Below are positions 1 through 8,667 of a DNA stretch of 39,732 nucleotides, piece after piece (the first letter of the stretch is position 1; every line of letters starts with the position of its first letter). Position numbers and translations under genes: made by a program. Origin of the DNA: an uncultured Pseudomonadota bacterium (GTDB taxonomy: Bacteria > Pseudomonadota > Gammaproteobacteria > Methylococcales > Methylomonadaceae); assembly GCA_903834465.1 (NCBI GenBank), contig CAILJB010000086.1:1-39732 (forward strand), written 5' to 3'. The notes below the pieces were generated by a model that was not told the DNA's origin, ran no database searches, and worked only from the letters and a program-made list of their open reading frames with translations.

Positions 1-988
1 ACTCTAATGCCTGTTTGATTTGTGTGGGTTGGATTGCTTGCGTGCAGGCACAGTGTGTGCCGGCGGGTTTGCAAGCATTGCATTCTTTAGACAACACGAA
101 AAATTGGGCATTTTTACCAATAGGTTGCCAACGACCAGGATGAATGGGACGCATGGGCGGGTAAATACCTAATGAATGTTTTTGCAACGCAGCAGCGACA
201 TGAACGGGACCCGTTCCTGACGCAAGCAAACCATCACATGCCGCAATAAATGCGACGAATTCGGGCAATGTCATCAGACCAATTAAGTTTGTCACTTTAT
301 CGCCAACTTTATCAATTAGCGGCTGTAAAACGTCTTTTTCTGCGTCTGTTCCTGAGATAAAAATTTGAAATTTGTTCAAATCGAGCATTTCAATCAGGCT
401 GATAAAATGATTTAAATCCCATTCTCTGCCATTACCCCGCGATTTAGGGTGCAAAATCAATTTAAATTTATCTACTTGTAATAATGCCGCAAATTTTGCT
501 GGTAATTCCGGCACATTCGTCATTGCAAATAAATCCATAATTTCGGGCAATGAATAATCTGTTTTAATGCCAAATGGCTTGAGTAATTTCAGATTAAGTT
601 GCGCTTCATGCAAGGGCGAATTTTTACGGCTCAATCTCACGAATTGATTACAGGTCAACCAATGAAAAAGTCTATTAGTTGTTCCAATTCGACGAGGAAT
701 GCCTAATTCGTTGGCGCGTTTTGCCACATTTTTGCGCGGCAACACATGAATAATACATTGTGGTTTTTCGCCCTCCAGCGTAATTTCGTTCGCCAAAAAA
801 TCTTCGACATCAATAAAAACATCAACGGCACTACAGCTTTCAATAATGGCTTTTGTGTATTTTGTACCCATAAAACCGATAAACATGTGCGGAAACTGTT
901 GTTTTAATACCGTTGCTAACGGTAAAGATAAAACGACATCGCCAATGCTATCAGTGCGACTGATAATGACGTTAGTAGGGATGTTCAT
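1..988 (-). CDS. Glycosyltransferase family 9 (heptosyltransferase-like), 3' end cut by window
   Basis: I translated this gene directly from the reverse strand. It opens MNIPTNVIISRTDSIGDVVL, the classic N-terminus of GT9 enzymes (ADP-heptose:LPS heptosyltransferases), and is still open at base 1, giving 329 codons. Near the C-terminus it has SGTGPVHVAAALQ, the GT9 nucleotide-sugar binding loop, preceded by a Rossmann-like stretch ending in HPKSRGNGREW. A cysteine cluster follows (CNAC...CAC), common in GT9 proteins. The family transfers heptose or related sugars to the inner LPS core at the cytoplasmic face. The gene starts 7 bp after the stop of the upstream GT2 gene, so it is the last visible member of a tight minus-strand surface-glycan operon. 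Exact sugar and acceptor cannot be read. A WaaF/WaaC/WaaQ-like role is possible. Confidence 0.85.
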   Translation of the reverse strand, partial: MNIPTNVIISRTDSIGDVVLSLPLATVLKQQFPHMFIGFMGTKYTKAIIESCSAVDVFIDVEDFLANEITLEGEKPQCIIHVLPRKNVAKRANELGIPRRIGTTNRLFHWLTCNQFVRLSRKNSPLHEAQLNLKLLKPFGIKTDYSLPEIMDLFAMTNVPELPAKFAALLQVDKFKLILHPKSRGNGREWDLNHFISLIEMLDLNKFQIFISGTDAEKDVLQPLIDKVGDKVTNLIGLMTLPEFVAFIAACDGLLASGTGPVHVAAALQKHSLGIYPPMRPIHPGRWQPIGKNAQFFVLSKECNACKPAGTHCACTQAIQPTQIKQALE

Positions 989-995
989 AAAAATC

Positions 996-1940
996 TCAAA
1001 TGGTTTTAAAAAAGAGTTTAATGCTGTGCAAACAGCGTTTTAATTTGGGATAACGATATTTTTTATGGCGTAAAATTTTATCGCGGTGTTGAAAAAACAA
1101 ATACATTCTTAAAAAATTATTACGAAACGAGGCACTTTCATGATAACTATAAAATTGTCCAATCACTTTTTTCTCAGGTAAACCATCGGGGCATTTTTCA
1201 TACATGACAGCCAAACGTTGTTGTGCATTTTCTAAACGTTCTCGTCTGGTTTTTTTCTGAATATTTTTTTTTCTGTCTTTTTTATGTAGCGCATTGGTTA
1301 AATTGGTTTCGTGACGACGATATTGAACCAGCACCAAATCTACAAATTCTACCGAACCCGTTAGCGTTGCCACAAAACCGAGCCAATTATCATGCGAAAG
1401 AACCGTTGGAAACGGCATTGCCGCGAATACAACCTCTTTTTTTATCAGCATCGCATGACCCAGCGCAGAAATTCCAGGCTCAAGATACATAAGTGGATTG
1501 TCAAAATGGGTGAGCGTTTTGGTATCGCTCATTTTTTGATACAACGTTTTTCCCGAACCATCTATAAATTCAGAATTACAATAAACAATGGCATGGTCTT
1601 GAATATGATTAACTAAAACTTCTATTTTAGTTGTCAGCCAAATATCATCTTGGTCACATGGCGCAATGTAATCGCCTGTTGCTAAAGAAAATCCTTTTTC
1701 AAAATTCTTAACATAGCCGAGATTTTGTTCATTTTGGATAACGGTAAAATTCTCATGATTTGTCGCATAGCCATTAAGAATATTCAACGTGTTATCTGTC
1801 GAACCGTCGTCCACCACAATAATTTCAAGCGGCTGGTAAGTTTGTGCAATAACACTATTTAACTGCTCACGCAAAAATTGTTCACCATTATAAGTGGTAA
1901 TTACAATCGATACCAAAGGGCGTTGGGAGTTCATTTTCAT
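996..1940 (-). CDS. GT2 family glycosyltransferase, copy A
   Basis: This is a 314-residue GT-A fold glycosyltransferase. The N-terminus PLVSIVITTYNGEQFLREQL is the standard GT2 start. The nucleotide-sugar aspartates lie in VVDDGSTDNT, and the metal-binding DxD equivalent in APCDQDDIW. The conserved SHDNWLG and QYRRHETN stretches match rhamnosyl-type GT2 enzymes of O-antigen and LPS loci. The C-terminus is strongly basic (FFQHRDKILRHKKYRYPKLK), suited to membrane association. It lies 2 bp from the paralogous copy B and 7 bp before the GT9 gene, so all are probably co-translated. The two copies share most motifs in the same order, pointing to a tandem duplication. Sugar specificity is unknown. 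Confidence 0.88.
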   Translation of the reverse strand: MKMNSQRPLVSIVITTYNGEQFLREQLNSVIAQTYQPLEIIVVDDGSTDNTLNILNGYATNHENFTVIQNEQNLGYVKNFEKGFSLATGDYIAPCDQDDIWLTTKIEVLVNHIQDHAIVYCNSEFIDGSGKTLYQKMSDTKTLTHFDNPLMYLEPGISALGHAMLIKKEVVFAAMPFPTVLSHDNWLGFVATLTGSVEFVDLVLVQYRRHETNLTNALHKKDRKKNIQKKTRRERLENAQQRLAVMYEKCPDGLPEKKVIGQFYSYHESASFRNNFLRMYLFFQHRDKILRHKKYRYPKLKRCLHSIKLFFKTI

Positions 1941-1942
1941 GC

Positions 1943-2881
1943 TTAAATTATTTTAAAAAACACTTTTAAACAATATAAATTACGGTGCAATTTACTGTGT
2001 TTTTTGTAGCGTAAAATTTTGTCACGGTGTTGAAAAAACAGTTTCATTCTCAAGAAGTTATTAGCTAATGAAAGCCCTTCGTAACTTTTACAAAATTGTG
2101 CCAGGATTGCCTTTTCTGGCAAATAATTCGGGCATTTTTCATAAAGCGTTTGCAAACGTTCTTGCGCTTTTTCAAGACGTTGTTGCTTGGTTTCTTTTAT
2201 TTTTTTTCGTTTATGAACAGTGCTAAAAACGTTGCTATCATGACGACGATAATGCACTAATACTTGATTGACGAATTTTACCGTGCCACCAAAAGTGGCT
2301 ACAAATCCTAGCCAATTATCATGCGAAAAAAACACCGGAAAAGGCATCGCATTCATTACGACTTCTCTTTTTATCAGCATAGCGTGACCTGGCGCAGATG
2401 CACCGATAACATACATCAACGGGTTATCAAAATCGCCAAAATTTGTTCTATCACCTAAATGCTCACCCGTTAAATTATCGTCACTATCAATAAAGGCAGA
2501 ATTACAATAAGCAATCGCGTCTTCGTTTATATTCTCTAATAGAACTTCTATTTTATTAGGCTTCCATATATCATCTTGATCGCAAGGTGCAATATAGCTG
2601 CCTTTGGCAAGCGAAAATCCTTTTTCAAAATTTTTCACATAACCGAGATTTTGTTCATTTTTTATGACAATAAAATTTTCATATTTAGCGGCGTAGGCGT
2701 TAAGAATGTCTAACGCATTATCGGTAGAACAGTCGTCCACAGCGATGATTTCAAAATTTTTATATGTTTGATTTAAAAGACTATCCAACTGTTTGTGTAG
2801 AAATTTTTCACCGTTATACGTTGCAATAACAATGGAAACTAACGGATTTTTCAAAGCTATATTCTTATGCTGATGGGTCAT
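1943..2881 (-). CDS. GT2 family glycosyltransferase, copy B
   Basis: This 312-residue GT2 enzyme parallels copy A throughout: PLVSIVIATYNGEKFLHKQL, VDDCSTDNALDILNAYA, NEQNLGYVKNFEKGFSLA, APCDQDDIW, GHAMLIKREVV, SHDNWLGFVATFGG, HYRRHDSN and FFQHRDKILRYKK. In the VDDGS motif the glycine is replaced by cysteine (DDCSTD), which leaves the aspartates intact. Its ATG follows the methyltransferase stop by 2 bp, so it is the second gene of the cluster. The family adds one sugar to a growing surface glycan from the cytoplasmic side. Two near-identical architectures side by side suggest successive addition of similar sugars, or recent duplication with divergence of acceptor. The substrate is not deducible. 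Confidence 0.88.
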   Translation of the reverse strand: MTHQHKNIALKNPLVSIVIATYNGEKFLHKQLDSLLNQTYKNFEIIAVDDCSTDNALDILNAYAAKYENFIVIKNEQNLGYVKNFEKGFSLAKGSYIAPCDQDDIWKPNKIEVLLENINEDAIAYCNSAFIDSDDNLTGEHLGDRTNFGDFDNPLMYVIGASAPGHAMLIKREVVMNAMPFPVFFSHDNWLGFVATFGGTVKFVNQVLVHYRRHDSNVFSTVHKRKKIKETKQQRLEKAQERLQTLYEKCPNYLPEKAILAQFCKSYEGLSLANNFLRMKLFFQHRDKILRYKKHSKLHRNLYCLKVFFKII

Positions 2882-2883
2882 AG

Positions 2884-3483
2884 TTATTTTTGAGCTTTAA
2901 ATTCCCATAGTAAATGACTTAAACGACTTGGATTGATGATTTTTTTTTCTAAATTATACAATGTCTTGGTCAAATTTTTTTCTGCGGTAAGACCGGTTTT
3001 GGGAACAACGAATTCGACGCGCATTTTTTCGAAATTTCCAACAAAACCATACATACTTCCCAGTGGTGATTCGCCGCAAAAATAAGTGTGCGTTTCTTTA
3101 GTGATAATGTTGACGTGCGTTGGGTCTTGAAAAGCCGCAGCAGAAGGATAAGCCGGTGTGAGTGCGTAAAAAATGCCACCTGGTTTTAATACGCGCCAGA
3201 TTTCATTCATCAATTCGATGAATGGCAATCGCGTTTTATCTGAATCGAGTGATAACACTTGTCTTGGAATATGTTCGATAAAATCAAACGCACTCACGCA
3301 GTCAAAATAATTGTCGGCAAAGGGGATTGGATTTAACGCTAAATTTGCTTGAGTATAATTCACGCCTTCAATAATAACTTGAGGCGCGAGATCAATGCCG
3401 TACAATTCGGAATAATTATAAGGATTACGAGGACGATTATTACATCCCAAATCTAGCGATTTTCCGGCGATTGTTTCAGTCAT
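2884..3483 (-). CDS. Class I SAM-dependent methyltransferase
   Basis: This is a 199-residue Rossmann-fold methyltransferase. Motif I is right at the N-terminus (LDLGCNNRPRNPYNYSELYG, ending in the acidic YGIDL strand), followed by an acidic/aromatic motif (NYFDCVSAFDFIEHIP) and the post-motif ...IWRVLKPGGIFYALTPAYP. This layout fits the Methyltransf_11 family. It is the first gene of the minus-strand glycan cluster, and its promoter must lie in the 144 bp shared with the divergent msbA gene. In such loci these enzymes often methylate a sugar or cap a glycan chain, but the substrate here is inference from context. The sequence between motif I and the ATG is very short (8 residues), slightly shorter than usual, with no better upstream start visible. 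Confidence 0.82.
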   Translation of the reverse strand: MTETIAGKSLDLGCNNRPRNPYNYSELYGIDLAPQVIIEGVNYTQANLALNPIPFADNYFDCVSAFDFIEHIPRQVLSLDSDKTRLPFIELMNEIWRVLKPGGIFYALTPAYPSAAAFQDPTHVNIITKETHTYFCGESPLGSMYGFVGNFEKMRVEFVVPKTGLTAEKNLTKTLYNLEKKIINPSRLSHLLWEFKAQK

Positions 3484-3627
3484 ACGTTTAATGAAAATTA
3501 AAGTTAATAAATCAAGTAATTATCGGGCGATAATAGCGGTTTTAATCTAATATGGCTAGAATTTGAGACCGATTATCCCAATAATCTGTCACTGTTTTTT
3601 AAATAATACACACAATAAACACCTTTC

Positions 3628-5376
3628 ATGTCTGATAGTTTTAACGATAATCTTCAAATTTACAAACGCCTTCTTTTCTATGTAAAACCTCATCGCACGT
3701 TGTTTTTCATTAGTATTTTCGGTTTCATCATTTATTCAGCGACGCAACCGTTGTTTGCTCAAATGATTCAAGAAATCATTGATACGTTGCAGGCAAAATC
3801 TCACGAAAAACTTTATTATTTACCGCTGTTATTTAGCGGTCTAATTGTCGTACGAGGTCTGGGCGCGTATTTGGGAAATTATTTTTTGGCAAAAGTGTCG
3901 TTAAATGTGATTCATACGTTGCGGTGCGAAATTTTTGAAAAATACACGCAATTGCCGACCGCGCATTTTGATTCTAATAATAGCGGTTACATGATTTCGC
4001 GCATTACCCACAATGTAAATCAAGTCGCGCAAGCCACAACCGATGCAGTGCGAAAAGTTGTGCAAGAAGGGTTAACCGGATTAGGTTTGCTGTTGTATTT
4101 ATTTTATATGGATTGGCGATTGTCACTGATTTTTTTAGTGATTACACCCGTTATTGCATGGCTGGTGAATTACGTCAGTAAACGTTTACGCATGCTCAGT
4201 AAAAAAATCCAAGAATCCATTGGTGATATGACACATATTACGTCCGAATTGGTGAATGGACATCGTGTGGTGCGTAGTTATGGTGGTGAAGATTATGAAA
4301 AAAATCGGTTTATCGACAGCAGTTTGCACAATCGTCGCCAATCTTTAAAACTTATCAGCACCTCCTCGATTCACAATCAAATCATGCAACTCATTATTGC
4401 GATTGCCTTAGCGATTTTGATGTATGCCGCGTTATTTTTTATGGAACAGGCGAGCGTTGGTTCATTCGTGGGGTATTTAACCGCCGCATTTTTGTTGCCT
4501 CGTCCGATTCGTCAGCTTAGTGATGCAAACGGTGATATTCAACGTGGCATCGTTGCTGCTGAATCGTTGTTTGAAGTGTTAGACGAAGCGACTGAAATTG
4601 ACGATGGCGTTTATAACGTCGCGCGTTGCCGAGGTGAATTGGAATTTAAACACGTTACGTTTTGTTATGAAGGCACGAACGACCCGGCTTTGCGCGATAT
4701 TAGTTTCACCGCAAAAGCCGGTGAAACGGTTGCGTTAGTCGGTGCGTCAGGCGGTGGTAAAAGTACGCTGGTGAATTTGGTATCGCGTTTTTACCGTTAT
4801 GAGCAGGGCGAAATTTTGCTTGATGGCGTAAATATTAACGCTTATCAATTGGGCAATTTACGCCATCAAATCGCGTTAGTAAATCAACAAGTGACGCTTT
4901 TCAACGATACCATTTCCAATAATATTGCGTATGGCGCGTTAGCCGGTGCAAGTCGTGAAGCGATTACGCAAGCGGCTACCGATGCTTATGCGATTGAATT
5001 TATCAATAAATTTGAAGCCGGTTTAGATACCGAAATTGGCGAAAATGGCGTGAAACTTTCTGGCGGTCAACGGCAACGTTTAGCGTTAGCACGAGCGTTA
5101 TTGAAAGACGCGCCATTATTGATTTTAGATGAGGCAACCTCTGCATTAGATACTGAGTCGGAGCGTTATATCCAAGCCGCATTGCAAAAAGTGATGGGCA
5201 ATCGCACCACGTTAGTTATCGCGCATCGCTTATCCACCATCGAAAATGCCGACAAAATTTTAGTAATTGATGCCGGTCGTATTGTGGAACAAGGCACGCA
5301 TAGCGAATTATTAGCGAAAAATGGCGCATATACCCGTTTGCATGCGATTCAATTTAAAGACCATAAGGAACAATAG
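3628..5376 (+). CDS. msbA: MsbA, lipid A/phospholipid flippase ABC transporter
   Basis: This is a 582-residue half-transporter, the same length as E. coli MsbA. Residues 1-320 form the six-TM export domain. The nucleotide-binding domain contains Walker A GASGGGKST (about 372-380), signature LSGGQRQRLALARALL (about 477), Walker B LLILDEATSALD and H-loop IAHRLSTI. MsbA flips the lipid A-core across the inner membrane for LPS export. The divergent neighbour cluster encodes LPS-type glycosyltransferases, which fits. The stop codon TAG overlaps the GTG start of dnaQ by one base, so the two genes are coupled. No strong ribosome binding site precedes the ATG; the first in-frame ATG gives the conventional N-terminus. 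Confidence 0.95.
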   Translation: MSDSFNDNLQIYKRLLFYVKPHRTLFFISIFGFIIYSATQPLFAQMIQEIIDTLQAKSHEKLYYLPLLFSGLIVVRGLGAYLGNYFLAKVSLNVIHTLRCEIFEKYTQLPTAHFDSNNSGYMISRITHNVNQVAQATTDAVRKVVQEGLTGLGLLLYLFYMDWRLSLIFLVITPVIAWLVNYVSKRLRMLSKKIQESIGDMTHITSELVNGHRVVRSYGGEDYEKNRFIDSSLHNRRQSLKLISTSSIHNQIMQLIIAIALAILMYAALFFMEQASVGSFVGYLTAAFLLPRPIRQLSDANGDIQRGIVAAESLFEVLDEATEIDDGVYNVARCRGELEFKHVTFCYEGTNDPALRDISFTAKAGETVALVGASGGGKSTLVNLVSRFYRYEQGEILLDGVNINAYQLGNLRHQIALVNQQVTLFNDTISNNIAYGALAGASREAITQAATDAYAIEFINKFEAGLDTEIGENGVKLSGGQRQRLALARALLKDAPLLILDEATSALDTESERYIQAALQKVMGNRTTLVIAHRLSTIENADKILVIDAGRIVEQGTHSELLAKNGAYTRLHAIQFKDHKEQ

Positions 5377-6098
5377 TGGATAAAACGCACGCAAATCGCC
5401 TAATCGTTTTAGATACAGAAACCACCGGATTAAGTACGCAAGATGGCAACCGAATTATCGAAATTGGTTGTGTGGAATTGATTGACCGCCGATTAACAGG
5501 CAATAATTTTCACGTTTATATCAATCCAGAACGTGACAGTGAAGAAGGTGCGCTCAGAGTTCACGGATTAACAACTGAATTTTTGTCTGATAAACCCAAA
5601 TTTGCCGAGGTAGCGAATGCTTTTATCGATTACATCAAAGGCAGCGAATTAGTCATTCACAACGCGCCCTTCGACGTGGGATTTTTGAATTATGAATTGT
5701 CGCGATTACCAAACAGGCAGACGATTGAAGCATTTTGTCCCGTTTTCGATACGCTGGCTGATGCCAAAAAACGCCATCCTGCCCAACGCAATAATTTAGA
5801 CGCGCTGTGTAAACGGTATGGCGTAGATAATACGCATCGTGAATTGCATGGCGCGTTACTTGACGCGCAGATTCTCGCCGATGTTTTTTTATTGATGACC
5901 GGCGGGCAGTTCTCGTTAATGCAAGAAAGCAGTGCCGAAACCGCAGCCGCTGAAATAGCCAACGCAACGCCCATTATTCGCACGTTAGCCAATCGTCCGC
6001 CATTACTGATTTTGCGTTGCAACGAAGAAGAATTACTCGCCCATGAAGCCCGTTTAGACACGATTAAAGAGTGTTTGTGGCGGCAAGAATTAACCTAA
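5376..6098 (+). CDS. dnaQ: DNA polymerase III epsilon subunit (3'-5' proofreading exonuclease)
   Basis: This is a 240-residue DnaQ, against 243 in E. coli. It starts with GTG inside TAGTG, overlapping the msbA stop by one base, with a purine-rich AAGGAA about 6 bases upstream acting as ribosome binding site. Exo I is LDTETTGL (D13, E15), Exo II is [11 protein letters not shown] (D100) and Exo IIIe is [13 protein letters not shown] (H158, D163), so all catalytic residues are present. After the nuclease domain, QFSLMQ (residues 178-183) sits where E. coli DnaQ has its beta-clamp binding motif, and the tail should bind the alpha subunit. It proofreads replication as part of the Pol III core. In many gammaproteobacteria dnaQ sits next to rnhA; here it is between msbA and guaA. 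Confidence 0.95.
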   Translation: MDKTHANRLIVLDTETTGLSTQDGNRIIEIGCVELIDRRLTGNNFHVYINPERDSEEGALRVHGLTTEFLSDKPKFAEVANAFIDYIKGSELVIHNAPFDVGFLNYELSRLPNRQTIEAFCPVFDTLADAKKRHPAQRNNLDALCKRYGVDNTHRELHGALLDAQILADVFLLMTGGQFSLMQESSAETAAAEIANATPIIRTLANRPPLLILRCNEEELLAHEARLDTIKECLWRQELT

Positions 6099-6126
6099 AT
6101 TTTCAACCTTTCATCCTGAGCTTTTT

Positions 6127-7701
6127 ATGATAAATATTCATTCAGACAAAATTTTAATTCTCGATTTCGGCTCGCAATATACACAGTTAATCGCGCGGCG
6201 AATTCGTGAAATCGGTGTGTATTGCGAAATTTATTCGTGTGAATGTACCGATACTGAAATTCAAAAATTCGCGCCAAAAGGCATTATTTTATCGGGCGGT
6301 CCTGAAAGCGTGACCGAAGGCAATACGCCGCGTGCGCCACAAAGTGTTTTTGAATTAGGCGTTCCTGTTTTAGGGATTTGCTACGGCATGCAAACGATGA
6401 CCGAACAACTCGGTGGCAAAGTTGAAACCTCCAATCACCGCGAATTCGGTTATGCGAAAATTCGAGCGCGTGGGCATTCCAAATTATTGTCGGGGATCGA
6501 AGACCATTTATCAGAAGAAGGTTTTGGGTTGCTCGATGTTTGGATGAGTCATGGCGACCGCGTGGTGGATTTGCCAGAAGGATTTAAATTGATTGCCAGT
6601 TCAGACGGTGCGCCGATTGCGGGTATGGCGAACGAAGAGAAAAACTTTTACGCGCTGCAATTTCATCCAGAAGTGACGCATACTAAACAAGGCGGACGGA
6701 TTTTGTCACGTTTTGCGTTAGAAATTTGCGGTTGTGCCGCGCTTTGGAATTCGAGCAATATCATTGAGGACAGCATCAAAGCCGTGCGTGAAAAAGTTGG
6801 CAATGACGAAGTGATTTTAGGTTTATCGGGCGGCGTGGATTCGTCGGTAGTTGCGGCGTTATTGCACAAAGCCATTGGTACGCAACTCACTTGCGTGTTT
6901 GTTGATACGGGTTTATTGCGTTTGCACGAAGGCGACCAAGTGATGGCGATTTTCGCGCAACATTTGGGTGTAAAAGTGATTCGTGTCGATGCCGAAGCGC
7001 GTTATTTAGCCGCATTAGCAGGCGAAAATGACCCTGAGAAAAAACGCAAAATTATCGGCAATTTGTTCATCGAAATTTTTGACGACGAAGCGGCGAAACT
7101 TTCCAATGCAAAATGGCTCGCGCAAGGCACGATTTATCCTGACGTGATTGAATCGGCTGGCGCGAAAAGTGGCAAAGCGCATCTCATCAAATCGCATCAC
7201 AACGTCGGTGGTTTGCCTGAAAATATGAAAATGAAATTGATCGAACCGTTGCGCGAATTGTTCAAAGACGAAGTGCGTAAATTAGGTGTGGAACTCGGTT
7301 TGCCAGCGGATATGGTTTATCGTCATCCGTTCCCAGGGCCTGGTTTAGGCGTGCGGATTTTGGGCGAAGTGAAAAAAGAATATGCCGATTTATTGCGTCA
7401 AGCCGATGCCATTTTTATCGAAGAACTTTATAAAAATGATTTGTACGACAAAGTGAGTCAGGCGTTTGCGGTGTTTTTGCCTGTGAAATCGGTCGGCGTA
7501 ATGGGCGATGGGCGACGTTATGATTATGTGATTGCGATTCGCGCAGTGGAAACCATTGATTTTATGACGGCGCGTTGGGCGCATTTGCCGTATGAATTTT
7601 TAGATTTGATTTCTCGCCGAATTATTAACGAAGTCGCGGGGATTTCGCGGGTCACTTACGATATTTCTGGAAAACCACCCGCTACGATTGAGTGGGAATA
7701 A
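6127..7701 (+). CDS. guaA: GMP synthase (glutamine-hydrolysing)
   Basis: This 524-residue protein converts XMP to GMP with ATP and glutamine in the cytoplasm. The N-terminal class I amidotransferase begins [17 protein letters not shown] and carries the nucleophile in GICYGMQ (C85) and the dyad in FHPEVTH (H180, E182). The ATP pyrophosphatase P-loop is LSGGVDSS. The C-terminal dimerisation domain ends in the family signature KPPATIEWE. Length matches E. coli GuaA (525). The usual partner guaB is not in the window. The gene follows dnaQ by 28 bp and is closed by a strong hairpin terminator 17 bp after its stop. Confidence 0.97.
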   Translation: MINIHSDKILILDFGSQYTQLIARRIREIGVYCEIYSCECTDTEIQKFAPKGIILSGGPESVTEGNTPRAPQSVFELGVPVLGICYGMQTMTEQLGGKVETSNHREFGYAKIRARGHSKLLSGIEDHLSEEGFGLLDVWMSHGDRVVDLPEGFKLIASSDGAPIAGMANEEKNFYALQFHPEVTHTKQGGRILSRFALEICGCAALWNSSNIIEDSIKAVREKVGNDEVILGLSGGVDSSVVAALLHKAIGTQLTCVFVDTGLLRLHEGDQVMAIFAQHLGVKVIRVDAEARYLAALAGENDPEKKRKIIGNLFIEIFDDEAAKLSNAKWLAQGTIYPDVIESAGAKSGKAHLIKSHHNVGGLPENMKMKLIEPLRELFKDEVRKLGVELGLPADMVYRHPFPGPGLGVRILGEVKKEYADLLRQADAIFIEELYKNDLYDKVSQAFAVFLPVKSVGVMGDGRRYDYVIAIRAVETIDFMTARWAHLPYEFLDLISRRIINEVAGISRVTYDISGKPPATIEWE

Positions 7702-7717
7702 ATCTTTAAAAAACTAT

Positions 7718-7758
7718 AAAAAGCCCCAATTCGCAATGATGCAGTCGGGGCTTTTTTT
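7718..7758. terminator. Bidirectional intrinsic terminator between guaA and the convergent small gene
   Basis: The stem AAAAAGCCCC (7718-7727) pairs with GGGGCTTTTT (7747-7756), followed by more T. The A-run on the left gives a T-run on the opposite strand, so the element can stop guaA from the left and the minus-strand gene from the right. That gene's stop codon sits inside the right arm's T-tract. Confidence 0.85.
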
Positions 7759-8191
7759 ATGCGTTAAAATTCTTCATTAGATTTAATTGTTTGTCCAAGT
7801 ATTCCGTTGGCATTCCAACACTTTTGTTAAAATCAATTTCCTTTTGAACCAAATCAATGTAATTAACTTTCGTGTTTTGCAAAGTTTCTACTTGTTGATT
7901 GAAATCTTTTGTTGGATCCCAGCCGCCTTTTGGCAAGACAAGAGGAGGAAGTTCAGGAAAACGTCCAGATTTAGTTAATTCACCAAATTCATTTGGTGTC
8001 ATGTTTGTGAAATCGACAGGTATTTTTAACGTTGTAGCGGCAGCTATTATGTTTTCCGCAGATTGTGGCGCAACAGATGTTTGCTTTGTTTGTGTGGCAA
8101 GGACTGAATTAAAATCACCTGTTATCTGTTTTTTTGAACTAGGTGGTGCAGTTGGTGTTGTCGTTATTTTGTTTGTTACACTGTTTAACAT
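7757..8191 (-). CDS. Hypothetical protein, 144 aa, unrecognised
   Basis: I do not recognise this protein. The first 45 residues are Thr/Ser/Pro/Gln-rich and probably disordered (for example NKITTTPTAPPSSKK). The rest is more ordered, with MTPNEFGELTKSGRFPELPP, a GGWDP turn, and a predicted amphipathic helix near the C-terminus (YIDLVQKEIDFNKSV...EYLDKQLNLMKNF). There is no signal peptide, TM helix or cysteine. The ATG is preceded on its strand by a GGGGA stretch that could serve as a weak ribosome binding site. The stop codon falls exactly in the shared terminator with guaA, and rpmE upstream has its own terminator, which together support a genuine monocistronic gene. Its composition recalls small secreted or appendage-associated accessory proteins, but that is speculation. 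Confidence 0.6.
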   Translation of the reverse strand: MLNSVTNKITTTPTAPPSSKKQITGDFNSVLATQTKQTSVAPQSAENIIAAATTLKIPVDFTNMTPNEFGELTKSGRFPELPPLVLPKGGWDPTKDFNQQVETLQNTKVNYIDLVQKEIDFNKSVGMPTEYLDKQLNLMKNFNA

Positions 8192-8321
8192 GAGAATCCC
8201 CGTTGAATTGAGCAGTTAATAATTAAAAATTCATTCCTAAAAAACAGACAGCTCGAGTGTGATATATAATATAAAATATGACAACTAAAATAATACAAAT
8301 ATACGCAATAATTACAGACAT

Positions 8322-8358
8322 AAAAAAAGCCGATACACTTTCGTGCATCGGCTTTTTT
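8322..8358 (-). terminator. Intrinsic terminator of rpmE
   Basis: AAAAAAAGCCGAT (8322-8334) pairs with ATCGGCTTTTTT (8347-8358) around a short loop that itself holds a CAC/GTG pair. It lies 18 bp beyond the rpmE stop in its direction of transcription, and T-runs exist on both strands. Confidence 0.85.
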
Positions 8359-8376
8359 GTGGGAAAAAAATAAAAA

Positions 8377-8577
8377 TTATCTGCCGAAACGTTTTTTGAA
8401 TTTATCAACGCGACCCGCAGTATCCACAACGCGTTGTTTCCCTGTGTAGAAAGGGTGGCAAGAAGAACAAACCTCGATTTGTAAATCTTTAGCCAACGCA
8501 GAACCGGTCACAAAAGTATTACCGCAACCACAAGTAACGGTAATTTGTTTATAATTAGGATGAATTTCTGGTTTCAT
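8377..8577 (-). CDS. rpmE: 50S ribosomal protein L31 (zinc-binding type)
   Basis: This is a 66-residue protein starting [20 protein letters not shown], the standard L31 N-terminus. I chose this ATG over the one six codons upstream because it matches the family start. Four cysteines in CGC and CSSC arrangement make the zinc ribbon that marks the zinc-containing RpmE form rather than the Zn-independent YkgM type. It bridges the two ribosomal subunits. The C-terminal [20 protein letters not shown] is fully conserved in type. It is monocistronic, with its own promoter and terminator, and divergent from the exonuclease III gene. Confidence 0.96.
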   Translation of the reverse strand: MKPEIHPNYKQITVTCGCGNTFVTGSALAKDLQIEVCSSCHPFYTGKQRVVDTAGRVDKFKKRFGR

Positions 8578-8623
8578 GATTTTTCGCATTGCCACAAACG
8601 GGCGGTTAATTTAAAAACTGCCT

Positions 8624-8652
8624 ATGATACTGACTTAACTCACAAATCGCAA
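8624..8652 (-). promoter_or_regulatory. Candidate sigma-70 promoter for rpmE
   Basis: Reading the minus strand, TTGCGA (complement of 8647-8652) is followed after exactly 17 bases by TATCAT (complement of 8624-8629). This places the start of transcription near 8617, about 40 bases before the rpmE ATG. The identification rests on consensus matching only. Confidence 0.5.
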
Positions 8653-8667
8653 TGGATTCAAACTTTT

